A DNA stretch of 64,000 nt from Bacteroidales bacterium UBA1715 (GTDB taxonomy: Bacteria > Bacteroidota > Bacteroidia > Bacteroidales > UBA1715): NCBI GenBank assembly GCA_002317135.1, contig DCIX01000041.1, positions 1 through 64,000 on the forward strand, given 5' to 3'. Of this stretch, positions 1-8,909 are shown in pieces; position 1 is the first letter of the stretch, and each line of letters begins with the position of its first letter. The position numbers were made by a program, and so were the translations under genes. Under the pieces are notes generated by a model. It saw only the letters and a program-made list of their open reading frames with translations. It was not told the DNA's origin and ran no database searches.

Positions 1-267
1 GTAACGCTATTTTAGGACTAGACAACCATCACAAAAAAACGATAATAAACAAACTTTACTACCTCCTATTTTTCATCTAACATTTGGTATTGAAAATAAG
101 AATTTTCAGTGCATAAAACATGCACAATACTATACTTAAACAAACTAAAATTTAATCAAAAACATAATAAATCCAACATATTGCATATTTATTGCATTTT
201 ATATACTATTGATTTTTAAATAATTAACAATATATAAACATTTTTACTAACAATAATGTGCATTTTG

Positions 268-299
268 CTTGCATTTTATATTTTAACACCCTATTTTTG
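268..299 (+). promoter_or_regulatory. Putative Bacteroidetes-type promoter
   Basis: A TAnnTTTG -7 box (TATTTTTG, 292-299) lies 27 bp ahead of the first gene, with a CTTG that could serve as the -33 element at 268-271 (20-bp spacer). The rest of 1-267 is very AT-rich and I see no gene or RNA in it. Confidence 0.4.
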
Positions 300-326
300 T
301 CATGGTATTAATTTTAGGTTATCCGT

Positions 327-2069
327 ATGAAGACACGTGTAAACAAAAATGCAAAACATTTGCTCACAATCGGTGCTTGTTTTGCGATGATGATTGGTGC
401 TTTAAACCTATATCTTGCAAATGTAGTTACTGTTTCTGCCGATATACCAGAAACTATGCAATATGGATCAAATGTTCCTGTAACTATTACAATAGAAAAA
501 GGAAACATCGATGGTTTTGGCCGATTTTCTTGTACCCTACCAAAAGAATTCACCGCTACTTCGGACGATCAGAATTTCTCTTTCGAAAACAACACAGTTA
601 CACTTATCTGGGTTATGCTTCCTGAAAGTGACGCATTCTCATTCACATTCAACATACAAGTTCCAGAAAAAGCCAAAAGTTCATTTACTCTAACAGGTAA
701 ATTCGGTTATGTACAAGACAACGAAAAACACTATGCAGAACTTACACCTCGTACAATAAAATTAAAAGACAACACCGGTGCCATTGTAGCAACGACAGAA
801 AAAGTTCGCTACAACGACATAACTTGTTCACGTACAATTGAATTTATGAATAACGAAGCTATCGTTTCCATAACTACAGATAGAGCAAATGCAACAGCAA
901 TGTGCAAAATCGAAGAAATGCTTCCTGCAGGATTCGTTGCAAAAGCAATGGAAACACAAGGTAGCGAAGTTTCTACCATACAAAATGTAACTCGTTTTAT
1001 GTGGACAAACGCTCCTGCAAACGAAACATTCACTGTAACATATAAAGTTACTGCCGAAAAAGGATACAATATAAACGACCTATTTATAAATGGTGCCTTC
1101 TCTGTTTTCGATAACGGAACTACAAAAAGTTTCGCTATTGCCGACAACTATAATGCAATAAACGAAAGCAATGGCAAAGTCAACACGAACACAGGCAACC
1201 ACCCTATCACAATTGCCGATGGAGCAACTAACGGATATTATTCAAGTGCTGATGTACAGAAGAATCTTTCCAACAAAAATTACACTGCCGCACAAACTCA
1301 ATTCTTCTCAAACACAGCTGCAATAAACTCAATCTACCAACCTAGTACAGAAGAAATTGCACAATTCGAAGAAGATTTGAATATCCCTATGCCAACGGCA
1401 GAAGAAAAAGAATACGAAATCAGTCAAACAACAGAAACTACAACAACAAGCGAAATCGTTTCTACAAAAGATAATCCTGCTTTGATTCAAAATATTTTAT
1501 CACAAGGTCAAACTGTACGACCAACTATTTCGACAATCGAAGCCGAACAACAAATAACTCAAACAACGACACAAAAAACAACACAAATAACAACAACGAC
1601 AACCACAATCACTCCGGTTGCAAAACAAGAAAAACAAGCCGAAAAGAAATTAGAAGCAAAATCTGCTCCTGCAACAAAAACAACGAGCGTTGCCGCTACA
1701 AAAACAACTTCAAAGAATGCGACATTGTCTAACAAAAACAACACAGCACAAAAAGAAACTAAAGTAAGTTCTGGAGCAAACAATGTTTCTTACCGCGTTC
1801 AAGTTGCTGCTTCTCACACGCCAATAAAGAATACCAAAGCATTCTTTGCTAAAAAGAATGTACACGATGTTATTGTATCTGAAAAAATAGATACTTGGTA
1901 CAAATACACTATCAAGAACTTCGATTCATACGTAAATGCCCGCAACTTACGAAATGCCGTTTGGGAACAAACTCCAATAAAGGGGGCTTTTGTGGTTGCA
2001 TATAATGGCAAAAAACGTATCACTGTACAAGAAGCGCTTATGCTCACAAACCAAAAATGGGTTAAATAA
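327..2069 (+). CDS. Exported protein with Thr-rich linker and SPOR-like C-terminal domain
   Basis: Protein of 580 aa. The first ~38 residues form a basic start plus a hydrophobic helix ending near VSADI, a signal peptide or membrane anchor. Residues ~40-280 are rich in beta-strand-like, Thr/Asn-containing segments and may be two Ig-like or DUF11-like domains (inferred from composition only). Residues ~370-500 are a low-complexity Thr/Gln/Lys/Ala linker. Residues ~505-575 (from SYRVQVAA to the AYNGKKR region) look like a SPOR/sporulation-related repeat, a domain that in other bacteria binds denuded peptidoglycan glycan strands. A cell-wall-associated envelope protein is therefore likely. It stands 51 bp ahead of the next gene and may share its transcript. 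The ATG at 327 is the only start that keeps the signal sequence. Confidence 0.65.
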   Translation: MKTRVNKNAKHLLTIGACFAMMIGALNLYLANVVTVSADIPETMQYGSNVPVTITIEKGNIDGFGRFSCTLPKEFTATSDDQNFSFENNTVTLIWVMLPESDAFSFTFNIQVPEKAKSSFTLTGKFGYVQDNEKHYAELTPRTIKLKDNTGAIVATTEKVRYNDITCSRTIEFMNNEAIVSITTDRANATAMCKIEEMLPAGFVAKAMETQGSEVSTIQNVTRFMWTNAPANETFTVTYKVTAEKGYNINDLFINGAFSVFDNGTTKSFAIADNYNAINESNGKVNTNTGNHPITIADGATNGYYSSADVQKNLSNKNYTAAQTQFFSNTAAINSIYQPSTEEIAQFEEDLNIPMPTAEEKEYEISQTTETTTTSEIVSTKDNPALIQNILSQGQTVRPTISTIEAEQQITQTTTQKTTQITTTTTTITPVAKQEKQAEKKLEAKSAPATKTTSVAATKTTSKNATLSNKNNTAQKETKVSSGANNVSYRVQVAASHTPIKNTKAFFAKKNVHDVIVSEKIDTWYKYTIKNFDSYVNARNLRNAVWEQTPIKGAFVVAYNGKKRITVQEALMLTNQKWVK

Positions 2070-2120
2070 GCATTGGAAATCAAAGAAAATAGCGTATGTT
2101 TGTACTAAATCTATCGAAAA

Positions 2121-3488
2121 ATGAAAAACAGGATATTGACAGTTCTATTGTTCGTATCTCCTTTTTTAGGGTATTCCCAAGAAAAGCAGCCTGTTAGTTA
2201 TTCGACATTCGATAAGATTCTCCAGGTAGATAAAGCACCACTGACAAGTAATTTGAAGATGCCCGTGTTCACTATAGGCACTGGTGTTGTTTCGTTTCAC
2301 GGTAATATACAAAACAATGAACCGGCAAATTTCTCAGTCGGTTGTAACGCTATCCACTTCGAAATGCTACAAACACTCTCCCCTACACTCCGTTTGGGAA
2401 TCAGATATGTGCGAAGCGAAGTTCGCGGAAGTAACTACTACCCAAACATCAATACATTCTATAATTTTAAAACAGAAGTAAATTCGTTTGGTGCATTTGG
2501 TCAATATAAATTGGCAAGAAAAGCAAGCGAACTTTCCAATAGAAAAGTACTTACACCTTTTGTAAGTGCTGGTATTTCTATTCTACAACGACCTGAAGCC
2601 CGTGGAGATTGGAAATCTAATGGTGAAAATATGTATTTGTGGTCCGACGGTTCTTTCAGAGATATGGAGGAAAGTCAAACAAATGCGTCGAAAGCGAAAA
2701 TCCTCTATCGCGATTACGATTACGAGACATCGTTACAAGTAGAAAATAACGAGCAACGAGGCTATTATACACCAATCATTTTTAGTGCACCGTTGGAATT
2801 AGGACTCACCTATAATTTCTCAAAAGCATGCAAAATGAACATCGGCTACCAATATCATTTTACGGCAACAAACACGCTTGACGATGTTTCTGGACAAGGC
2901 ACATACAATAAAAAAGTATCAAAATGGCCTGATGGTTTTTCATACGCTTATGTTAGTGTAACGACTGATTTGTCAAAAATTGCACGCAAATCCAACTTTG
3001 AATCGTATTACAACGAAAGCTACTATATTCCTTGGGATGCCGACAACGACGGTATAGATGAGACTGAAGACGATTGCCCATACACACCAGAAGGTATCGA
3101 TGTATTCGCAAATGGTTGTCCATTTGATGACGATAACGATGGTATTCCAAACTACTGCGATGTTGAACCAGAAACAAACGCGTTCTTCCACGACGAAAAA
3201 GGTCGAGGTCTTACAGAAGAACAATTGGTTGCCATTATGCAGAAAAATGAACGCCTAACACAAGATGAGTTGTATGTGTATTATCCTGATTTACTACAAG
3301 GTAAGTCTGGGAAACAAGGCATTTACAAAAGAATTCCTAAGAAATTCAAAGACTGTGATTTAGACTTAAACGAATTCATAGATCTTGACGAATTACTGGC
3401 GGCAATCAATGCGTTTTTTGATTCAAGTCGTTCAAAAATGACAAGTAAAGATTTATCGGAACTTATTGAGTTCTTCTTCCTACAATAA
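2121..3488 (+). CDS. Outer membrane beta-barrel protein with TSP3-type calcium repeats and EF-hand-like tail
   Basis: Protein of 455 aa with a signal peptide (MKNRILTVLLFVSPFLGYSQ, cut after SQ). Residues ~40-290 have the alternating aromatic pattern of an OmpA-like barrel. They are followed by two Asp-rich thrombospondin type 3-like repeats (DADNDGIDETEDDCP and DDDNDGIPNYCD, ~300-350), which bind calcium in known proteins. Instead of the usual OmpA peptidoglycan-binding domain, the C-terminus (~365-455) is helical and holds an EF-hand-like loop (DLDLNEFIDLDE). It is probably an outer-membrane or surface protein whose periplasmic part is calcium-stabilised. The stop is 1 bp before the nudC start, so the two are translationally linked. 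Role unknown. Confidence 0.65.
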   Translation: MKNRILTVLLFVSPFLGYSQEKQPVSYSTFDKILQVDKAPLTSNLKMPVFTIGTGVVSFHGNIQNNEPANFSVGCNAIHFEMLQTLSPTLRLGIRYVRSEVRGSNYYPNINTFYNFKTEVNSFGAFGQYKLARKASELSNRKVLTPFVSAGISILQRPEARGDWKSNGENMYLWSDGSFRDMEESQTNASKAKILYRDYDYETSLQVENNEQRGYYTPIIFSAPLELGLTYNFSKACKMNIGYQYHFTATNTLDDVSGQGTYNKKVSKWPDGFSYAYVSVTTDLSKIARKSNFESYYNESYYIPWDADNDGIDETEDDCPYTPEGIDVFANGCPFDDDNDGIPNYCDVEPETNAFFHDEKGRGLTEEQLVAIMQKNERLTQDELYVYYPDLLQGKSGKQGIYKRIPKKFKDCDLDLNEFIDLDELLAAINAFFDSSRSKMTSKDLSELIEFFFLQ

Positions 3489-3489
3489 T

Positions 3490-4266
3490 ATGGCAATAAT
3501 AGTAAATCCAACGCATTCGCAATTTCCCGTTGTCGTTATGTGCGATAGAAATATGGTTGTCACGCAAAACGATACATTACTGTCACTCAAAGACATAGAA
3601 ACGTTACAACAATATTGTGAAATTATTGATCGTATTGAAGAAAAAGAGTTTTCAATTTGTGCAATAGAAATTGCAGATACAACTTCCCTACCCGATACAT
3701 TTAAAATAAAAACAATCCGTCAGTTTTTTGCAGAAAATGACGAACAAACAACATTGTTAGTCTCTCGTGCCAAAGCACTCATAAATTGGCGAAAAAACAC
3801 TCGATTTTGCAGCATTTGTGGTTCAAAACTGAAAAATAGTCTGCAATTTACAGCAATGGAATGTCCGAATTGCAAGAAGATACATTTTCCACGCATAGAA
3901 CCATGCATTATTGTGCTTGTAAATAAAGGAGACAAAATCCTCCTTGCACGACATACGCAACGAAATCAAGACATTTATGCCTGTTTAGCGGGATTTATGG
4001 AAGCCGGAGAAACAGCAGAACACGCCGTAGCACGAGAAATTTTTGAAGAAACAGGAATACAAGTCAAAAATATACAATATAGAGGAAGTCAAAGCTGGCC
4101 TTTCCCATCACAACTAATGCTTGGATTTACTGCAGAATACAAAAGTGGCGAAATTCGTACCCAAGCAGAAGAAATCAGCGATGCACAATGGTTTGACCGA
4201 GATAATTGTCCTGCTACTCCACAACCTGGTTCAATTGCGTATAGACTAATACACCAAGAGTATTAA
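3490..4266 (+). CDS. nudC: NADH pyrophosphatase (NudC-type Nudix hydrolase)
   Basis: Hydrolyses NADH/NAD+ to NMN(H) and AMP; NudC proteins elsewhere also remove NAD caps from RNA 5' ends. It has a zinc ribbon (CSICG...CPNC), a complete Nudix box (GFMEAGETAEHAVAREIFEETGI region: G-x5-E-x7-RE-x-x-EE-x-G), and the NudC signature SQSWPFP just after it, which in the family reads SQPWPFPxS. Length 258 aa is normal. An in-frame ATG at 3466 would lie inside the preceding gene. The ATG at 3490, 1 bp after that gene's stop, gives the better start. Confidence 0.9.
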   Translation: MAIIVNPTHSQFPVVVMCDRNMVVTQNDTLLSLKDIETLQQYCEIIDRIEEKEFSICAIEIADTTSLPDTFKIKTIRQFFAENDEQTTLLVSRAKALINWRKNTRFCSICGSKLKNSLQFTAMECPNCKKIHFPRIEPCIIVLVNKGDKILLARHTQRNQDIYACLAGFMEAGETAEHAVAREIFEETGIQVKNIQYRGSQSWPFPSQLMLGFTAEYKSGEIRTQAEEISDAQWFDRDNCPATPQPGSIAYRLIHQEY

Positions 4267-4269
4267 TAA

Positions 4270-4800
4270 CTATTTCAAATTATTCTTTGCTGCCTTATTA
4301 GAACTATGAACGGCGGAAACTATGGCACATGTTTCCATTTCCGCACAATCTCCACAAGTATTATAGTCTTTGGCAACAACACACTTACGGATTTCGCACA
4401 TATAGTCGCAAAAGGCAAATTTAACGCCAGCGGCACGACAGCCCATGCAATTAATTGTTTCGGGAGTTATTTGTGGCGCATTATTCATTTTTGCCCACTT
4501 TTTAGCCGTTTTTTCACGCAGTTTGTCATCATTATTCACTGTAGCAATACGAGCGTCGCATTGGGCACAATTTAAGCCACAGCAAGCTATCATCTGTAAA
4601 CGTACAAATGAAACTGTTTGATTCTTGAGAGAGATAGCATCTACTGTATAGCCATACTCTTTTAGTTCTTTCTTGTAACGTAAGAAAGAATGATCAATAG
4701 TAAAGCCACAAATGTCCTTTACCTCATCAAAAGTAAGCGTACAAACATCTAACGCTTTGCCTTGGATTGCTTTCCATAATGGTTCATATTTACTACTCAT
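4270..4800 (-). CDS. Cysteine-rich DUF3795-type protein
   Basis: Protein of 176 aa. Residues ~1-70 (MSSKYEPLWKAI onward) form a small helical domain. The remainder is a Cys-rich domain with ACCGLNCAQCDA, INCMGCR, CDYMCEIRKC and CGDC, the spacing of the DUF3795 family, which probably binds a metal or iron-sulfur centre. The function of the family is not known to me. An in-frame start at 4842 exists but would overlap the upstream gene; the ATG at 4800 leaves a 7-bp gap and starts the recognisable domain. Its 3' end is 3 bp from the convergent nudC stop. Confidence 0.7.
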   Translation of the reverse strand: MSSKYEPLWKAIQGKALDVCTLTFDEVKDICGFTIDHSFLRYKKELKEYGYTVDAISLKNQTVSFVRLQMIACCGLNCAQCDARIATVNNDDKLREKTAKKWAKMNNAPQITPETINCMGCRAAGVKFAFCDYMCEIRKCVVAKDYNTCGDCAEMETCAIVSAVHSSNKAAKNNLK

Positions 4801-4807
4801 ATTCGAT

Positions 4808-5185
4808 TTATATAGAAGGGATTTTTCGCATAATTTCCTCAAATGCCCTCACCTGTTCACGAACTTCGTTTATACAAGGTCCCATTTCATTATCAAATGA
4901 AATAGATTGATCTAGCAAATACACGAACGCATTGTCATAGATTACAACATCTAATATATGTATGACTTCATAACAATTATCCGACGGTAATTCAAAAAAA
5001 ATCTTCATTTGGTGTCCGTCGTCATAATTTATATTCCCTTGTAGATAATCGACGATAAAACTAATTCGCTCATAAATTTCCGAATGATTCAATTTTGGAC
5101 AGGAAACGCGTGTCCAATCCTGCGTTGGTTCAGAATACAACTGAACAGAAACCAACAAACAAATAATCGTCAAAAGTTTTTTCAT
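4808..5185 (-). CDS. Small secreted hypothetical protein
   Basis: Protein of 125 aa with a clear signal peptide (MKKLLTIICLLVSVQLYSEP). The mature part has two or three cysteines (SCPKL, DNCYE, GPCINE) that could form disulfides, and mixed alpha/beta character. I do not recognise a family. It is followed at 7 bp by the DUF3795-type gene, so the pair is probably one operon. Confidence 0.6.
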   Translation of the reverse strand: MKKLLTIICLLVSVQLYSEPTQDWTRVSCPKLNHSEIYERISFIVDYLQGNINYDDGHQMKIFFELPSDNCYEVIHILDVVIYDNAFVYLLDQSISFDNEMGPCINEVREQVRAFEEIMRKIPSI

Positions 5186-5244
5186 TGCGACCCAAATTTT
5201 AGTTATGAAATTTCACAAATATAAGAAATGTTTTGAATCGGCAA

Positions 5245-5277
5245 CAAACAAAAAAGGCCATCCCGAAGGACAGCCTT
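5245..5277 (-). terminator. Rho-independent terminator with UUCG loop
   Basis: On the minus strand a 10-bp stem (AAGGCTGTCC / GGATGGCCTT, two G-T pairs) closes a TTCG tetraloop (5254-5277) and is followed by a run of T. It sits 23 bp beyond the stop of the beta-barrel gene at 5300-5956. Confidence 0.85.
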
Positions 5278-5299
5278 ATACCTATTTAGTTGGTTGATA

Positions 5300-5956
5300 T
5301 TAGAATTTGTAAACGAAACCAACTCTAATGCTACCTAAAGTTGTAACATTGTTTGCGTTAGCTGACAAACCGATTCTGTTAGAAACGTTTTTGTTATCTT
5401 TTTCATCTGGGTCTTTAGTTATGCTTGTAGAAGCACCTAAACTGCAGAAGTTCAAACCAGCTTCAAGTTCGAAGTGTTCGTTCAATTCATAAGTTACAAG
5501 AGGAGTTACATTCAAAGCGATTGTAGTTGTTCTCCAACCTTTTGTTTTTGTAGAAGATACATTTACAACAGGAGTTGATTGACCGAAAGAAGCAACAGCT
5601 TCAGCCTTCAATGCGAAATCACCGAAAGTTACGAATGTGTAACGAACAAATGGAGCGATAGACCAAGCATTTGTTTTTGTCCAAGTTTTTTTATCAACTT
5701 CTTTATCTGTAACTGATTTTGAAGTAGAAAGAGAAAGCATACCTCCAACAGCCAATTTATCAGATAATTCATAACCAACAACTGGAGAAAATGCCAATGT
5801 TGATGCAGCTGGTTTTGATTCAACAACTGTAGAACCTACAACCATACTTGAAGGAGTTGAAGAACCATTAGCAGAAAGACTTCCGCCAATGAACAATTGA
5901 GCGTTTGCTGATACTGCGAATGCGATAGCAGCCAATGAGATTAATACTTTTTTCAT
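5300..5956 (-). CDS. Outer membrane beta-barrel (porin-like) protein
   Basis: Protein of 218 aa with a signal peptide (MKKVLISLAAIAFAVSANAQ). The body is made of alternating amphipathic strands rich in Ser/Thr and aromatics and ends in VGFVYKF, a terminal Phe as expected for insertion by the BAM machinery. It resembles the generic Bacteroidetes 'outer membrane beta-barrel' family with about eight strands. The substrate is unknown. It is transcribed alone: its own -7 box lies at 5984-5991 and a strong terminator follows. Confidence 0.75.
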   Translation of the reverse strand: MKKVLISLAAIAFAVSANAQLFIGGSLSANGSSTPSSMVVGSTVVESKPAASTLAFSPVVGYELSDKLAVGGMLSLSTSKSVTDKEVDKKTWTKTNAWSIAPFVRYTFVTFGDFALKAEAVASFGQSTPVVNVSSTKTKGWRTTTIALNVTPLVTYELNEHFELEAGLNFCSLGASTSITKDPDEKDNKNVSNRIGLSANANNVTTLGSIRVGFVYKF

Positions 5957-5983
5957 ATCTATTAATTTTAAAGTTTAACGACG

Positions 5984-5991
5984 CAAAAATA
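5984..5991 (-). promoter_or_regulatory. -7 box for the beta-barrel gene
   Basis: TATTTTTG on the minus strand matches the Bacteroidetes TAnnTTTG consensus, 28 bp ahead of the start at 5956. No clear -33 element is visible. Confidence 0.45.
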
Positions 5992-6018
5992 TACATCTTT
6001 GCATTCCGTTATTTATTG

Positions 6019-6216
6019 TTAATCTATATCATTAAAGACTTTATCTATTTCTGACTCAATTCCATGAAGTTTTTGCTTGCATTTTGCAATAAGTTCCGCT
6101 GCTTTTTTGACTTCTGCAGTCAAATCATCAAGTTTACATTCACCTGACTCAACTTTCGCCACAATACTTTCCAATTCCTCCATTGCTGCGTCATACGAAA
6201 ATTCTTCTTGCTCCAT
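6019..6216 (-). CDS. xseB: Exodeoxyribonuclease VII small subunit
   Basis: Protein of 65 aa. The SYDAAMEELESIV start, the VESGECKLDDL middle and the helical tail are the classic XseB pattern. XseB binds the XseA large subunit to make the enzyme that degrades single-stranded DNA to oligonucleotides. The length is normal. The xseA partner that usually sits just upstream is not adjacent here: the neighbour beyond the start is a divergent flavodoxin gene. Confidence 0.9.
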   Translation of the reverse strand: MEQEEFSYDAAMEELESIVAKVESGECKLDDLTAEVKKAAELIAKCKQKLHGIESEIDKVFNDID

Positions 6217-6233
6217 ATTGTATGTATTTTATA

Positions 6234-6265
6234 CAAAGGTATGTTTTTTCATAGTATACACCAAA
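6234..6265 (-). promoter_or_regulatory. Promoter of xseB
   Basis: The minus strand carries TTTG (6262-6265), a 20-bp spacer and TACCTTTG (6234-6241), a good match to the Bacteroidetes sigma consensus, 17 bp ahead of the xseB start. Confidence 0.6.
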
Positions 6266-6363
6266 TATTTCATTTATTGTGCGATAAAAGAATACGATCG
6301 TTTGAAACGATTTTCATTCCTATAAAATATACAAACAATCATCGTATTTTTTAGCACGTTATA

Positions 6364-6371
6364 TACCTTTG
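6364..6371 (+). promoter_or_regulatory. -7 box for the flavodoxin-regulator-permease cluster
   Basis: TACCTTTG matches TAnnTTTG and lies 46 bp ahead of the ATG at 6418. The -33 element is not obvious. Confidence 0.45.
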
Positions 6372-6417
6372 CACTATCTTTATGTCATATTAGTAACTAA
6401 TTCAATTTAAAATAAAT

Positions 6418-7038
6418 ATGAAAGTTCTTCTTATAAACGGAAGCCCTCGCAAAAATGGAAACACAAGTGTTGCTCTTAACGAGGCGGCTAAACAATTAAT
6501 AAAAAACAACATAGAAGCTGAAGTATTATGGATAGGAAACAAGCCTGTCCGTGGTTGCATAGCTTGTAATCAATGTAAAGCAAATGGCAACAATCAATGT
6601 GTATTCAACGACGACATAACAAACGAAGTAATCGCCAAAATGGCCGAATGCGATGCTATTATTATTGGCGCACCTGTTTATTGGGGCCAACCTGCCGCAC
6701 AAGCGCAAGCATTACAACAAAGAATGTTATACGCCGGCGGTAGCAACTTCAAAGGTAAACCTGCTGCGGCAGTATGTGTTTGCCGTAGAGGTGGCGCATC
6801 GGCAGCATTCCAAACACTACAGATGCCATTCCAAATGTGTAACATGCCTATCGTTACATCGCAATATTGGAACATTGCCTACGGACGTGAAGAAGGACAA
6901 GCAGCATTCGATACCGAAGGCCTACAAACTATGCGTACATTAGCCAATAACATGGCCGTGATGTTACAAATGTATGCTACCGGTACAGCTCAAAAGCCAG
7001 AAGCAGAAGCATGGCAACCTATGAATTTTATTAGATAG
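6418..7038 (+). CDS. Flavodoxin-like NAD(P)H-dependent FMN reductase
   Basis: Protein of 206 aa. The N-terminus has a flavodoxin-fold FMN phosphate-binding loop (INGSPRKNGNTS) after the first beta strand. It also has the Cys-containing segment CIACNQCKANGNNQCVFNDD, common in iron-sulfur flavoprotein / NADPH-dependent FMN reductase relatives, and GAPVYWGQP, the second FMN loop. It probably transfers electrons from NAD(P)H via FMN; the substrate is unknown. It lies 8 bp ahead of the HMA-AraC regulator and, with the permease, forms a probable metal or redox-stress cluster. Confidence 0.8.
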   Translation: MKVLLINGSPRKNGNTSVALNEAAKQLIKNNIEAEVLWIGNKPVRGCIACNQCKANGNNQCVFNDDITNEVIAKMAECDAIIIGAPVYWGQPAAQAQALQQRMLYAGGSNFKGKPAAAVCVCRRGGASAAFQTLQMPFQMCNMPIVTSQYWNIAYGREEGQAAFDTEGLQTMRTLANNMAVMLQMYATGTAQKPEAEAWQPMNFIR

Positions 7039-7046
7039 CAATTGCA

Positions 7047-7601
7047 ATGATTCTACGAATAAAAAATATGGTTTGCCCACGCTGTATTATGGTGGTACGT
7101 TCTATTTTCGACAAACTATCCATAAACATCGTCCGCATATCGTTAGGAGAAGTAGAATTAGATCAAGTTCCAACTGCAGAACAAATGCAAGTAATTCAAG
7201 ACCAACTTATAGAGGTTGGTTTTGAACTACTTGAAGAACCTCGTAGTATCCTTATAGAACAAATACGCCTTGCTGTTATAGATTGGGCACGAATGGAAGG
7301 TGAACATCCACGACTTTCCGATTATCTGCAAGATAAGTTAGGATACGACTACAACACAATAAGCAAAACATTTAGCGAATCACAGAGTATTACAATTGAA
7401 CGCTACGCAATACTGCAAAGAATAGAATATGCGAAAGAACTACTTTGCTATAGCCAAATGACTATGAGCGAAATAGCTTATCAGTTAGGATACAGTTCAC
7501 CGGCACATCTTTCCGCACAATTTAAACAAGTGATAGGTATGTCACCGAAAGCTTTCAGGGAACAAAAAGTAAAAAAACGACAATTTCTGACCGAGATATA
7601 A
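7047..7601 (+). CDS. AraC-family regulator with HMA-like N-terminal metal-sensor domain
   Basis: Protein of 184 aa. Residues 1-70 resemble a heavy-metal-associated (HMA) domain, with MVCPRCIMVV in place of the usual GMxCxxC. Residues ~85-178 are an AraC-type double helix-turn-helix (MTMSEIAYQLGYSS then HLSAQFKQVIGMSP). This is known architecture in Bacteroidetes next to SO_0444-type Cu/Zn permeases, and exactly such a permease follows 67 bp downstream. The protein probably senses a soft metal through the CxxC and controls this cluster. AraC proteins normally have a larger effector domain, so the small ferredoxin-like sensor is notable. Confidence 0.8.
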   Translation: MILRIKNMVCPRCIMVVRSIFDKLSINIVRISLGEVELDQVPTAEQMQVIQDQLIEVGFELLEEPRSILIEQIRLAVIDWARMEGEHPRLSDYLQDKLGYDYNTISKTFSESQSITIERYAILQRIEYAKELLCYSQMTMSEIAYQLGYSSPAHLSAQFKQVIGMSPKAFREQKVKKRQFLTEI

Positions 7602-7668
7602 ACATTTAGCGGAATTTTATAAAAACACTTATTTTTTTGTTCGTAGTATTGCTTTCAAAAAAAAGAAA

Positions 7669-8901
7669 ATGACAACATATTTAAACGCATTATGGCACAT
7701 TACAAGCGAAATGGCGCCATATTTATTACTTGGATTTCTTGTTGCTGGCGTACTTCATGTACTTGTACCACGCAATTTTTATTCTAAATATTTATCAAAA
7801 GATAATTTTGGTTCAGTTTTAACCGCCGCCCTACTTGGTATTCCCCTACCACTTTGTTCATGTGGGGTAATTCCAACCGCCATAGGTTTACGTAACGAAA
7901 AAGCTTCGAAAGGTGCCGTTGCTTCATTTCTGATTGCAACTCCACAAACAGGTATAGACTCAATTATTGCAACGTTCTCGCTTATGGGAATTGCATTTGC
8001 CGTTGTACGCCCTATTGCCGCTTTAGTAACCGGTATCTGCGGAGGTATGCTCGTAACATGGCTTTGCGCAAAAGACAAATTTGATACAACAGAAGAAAAT
8101 AACACTGCGACTCAAAAGAAACAAAAGAATGCATTGTTAGCAATTCTACAATATTCTTTTGTGGATATGATACAAAGCATAGGCGGACGTTTGTTTTTAG
8201 GCTTATTATTGGCTGCACTAATACAAATAGGTATTTCCGACGACTTCTTCCTAACCTACGGCAATGCTCCTCTTCTACAAATGCTTGTAATGTTGGTTAT
8301 TGCCATTCCTATGTATATATGTTCAACCGGTAGTATTCCTATTGCTGCAGCATTGTTAGCCAAAGGATTAACACCTGGTGCCGCATTGGTTTTACTTATG
8401 GCTGGTCCTGCCGTAAACCTTGCTTCTATTATGGTTGTGAAAAAAGCCATGGGTATGAAATTCACCTTGATTTACGTAGGTAGCGTTGTACTTGGAGCTA
8501 TATTATTCGGTTTGACCTTAAATAACTTCAACGGTTTGCTATCGTTCACACAGACAACAGCAGAGCACTGTTGCGAGGTTCATGAAGAACAAACATCATG
8601 GTTTACAATTATTTGCACAATTTTTCTTTTATTACTAATATTAAACGTATTTATCATGGGTATTTTTAGTCGATTCAAAAAACAACAAGTTGAAGCTTCT
8701 GAAGTATTGTATTCAGTTGAAGGTATAGATTGTAAACACTGTAAAGCCGCTGCCGAAGCCGCATTAGAAAAAGTTGCCGGCATAGAAGCAATAGAAATCA
8801 ACCTTGAACAAAAAACTGTAAAAATAAAAGGAACAGCTTCTGAATCAGATATTTCTGCTGCTATCGAAAAGGCTGGATTTACATTTAAAGGTAAAAAATA
8901 A
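7669..8901 (+). CDS. SO_0444-family Cu/Zn efflux permease with C-terminal HMA domain
   Basis: Protein of 410 aa. Residues 1-~340 form a polytopic permease of the DUF318/ArsP-like family: two related halves, each with a Cys motif (PLCSCGVIPTAIG and MYICSTGSIPIAA) and the ATPQTGIDS and MAGPAVNLAS signatures. Residues ~345-410 are a canonical HMA domain with the CxxC metal site in EGIDCKHCKAAA. The family is thought to export copper or zinc. The fused HMA domain could deliver the ion, and the preceding regulator carries a second HMA-like domain. The cysteines TAEHCCEVHEE in the loop before the last helix may add another metal site. Confidence 0.85.
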   Translation: MTTYLNALWHITSEMAPYLLLGFLVAGVLHVLVPRNFYSKYLSKDNFGSVLTAALLGIPLPLCSCGVIPTAIGLRNEKASKGAVASFLIATPQTGIDSIIATFSLMGIAFAVVRPIAALVTGICGGMLVTWLCAKDKFDTTEENNTATQKKQKNALLAILQYSFVDMIQSIGGRLFLGLLLAALIQIGISDDFFLTYGNAPLLQMLVMLVIAIPMYICSTGSIPIAAALLAKGLTPGAALVLLMAGPAVNLASIMVVKKAMGMKFTLIYVGSVVLGAILFGLTLNNFNGLLSFTQTTAEHCCEVHEEQTSWFTIICTIFLLLLILNVFIMGIFSRFKKQQVEASEVLYSVEGIDCKHCKAAAEAALEKVAGIEAIEINLEQKTVKIKGTASESDISAAIEKAGFTFKGKK

Positions 8902-8909
8902 TCAGCGTT

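Noticed and set aside
302..625. Alternative frame at the first gene
   Set aside because: Cys/Tyr-rich shadow frame inside the signal-peptide-bearing gene.
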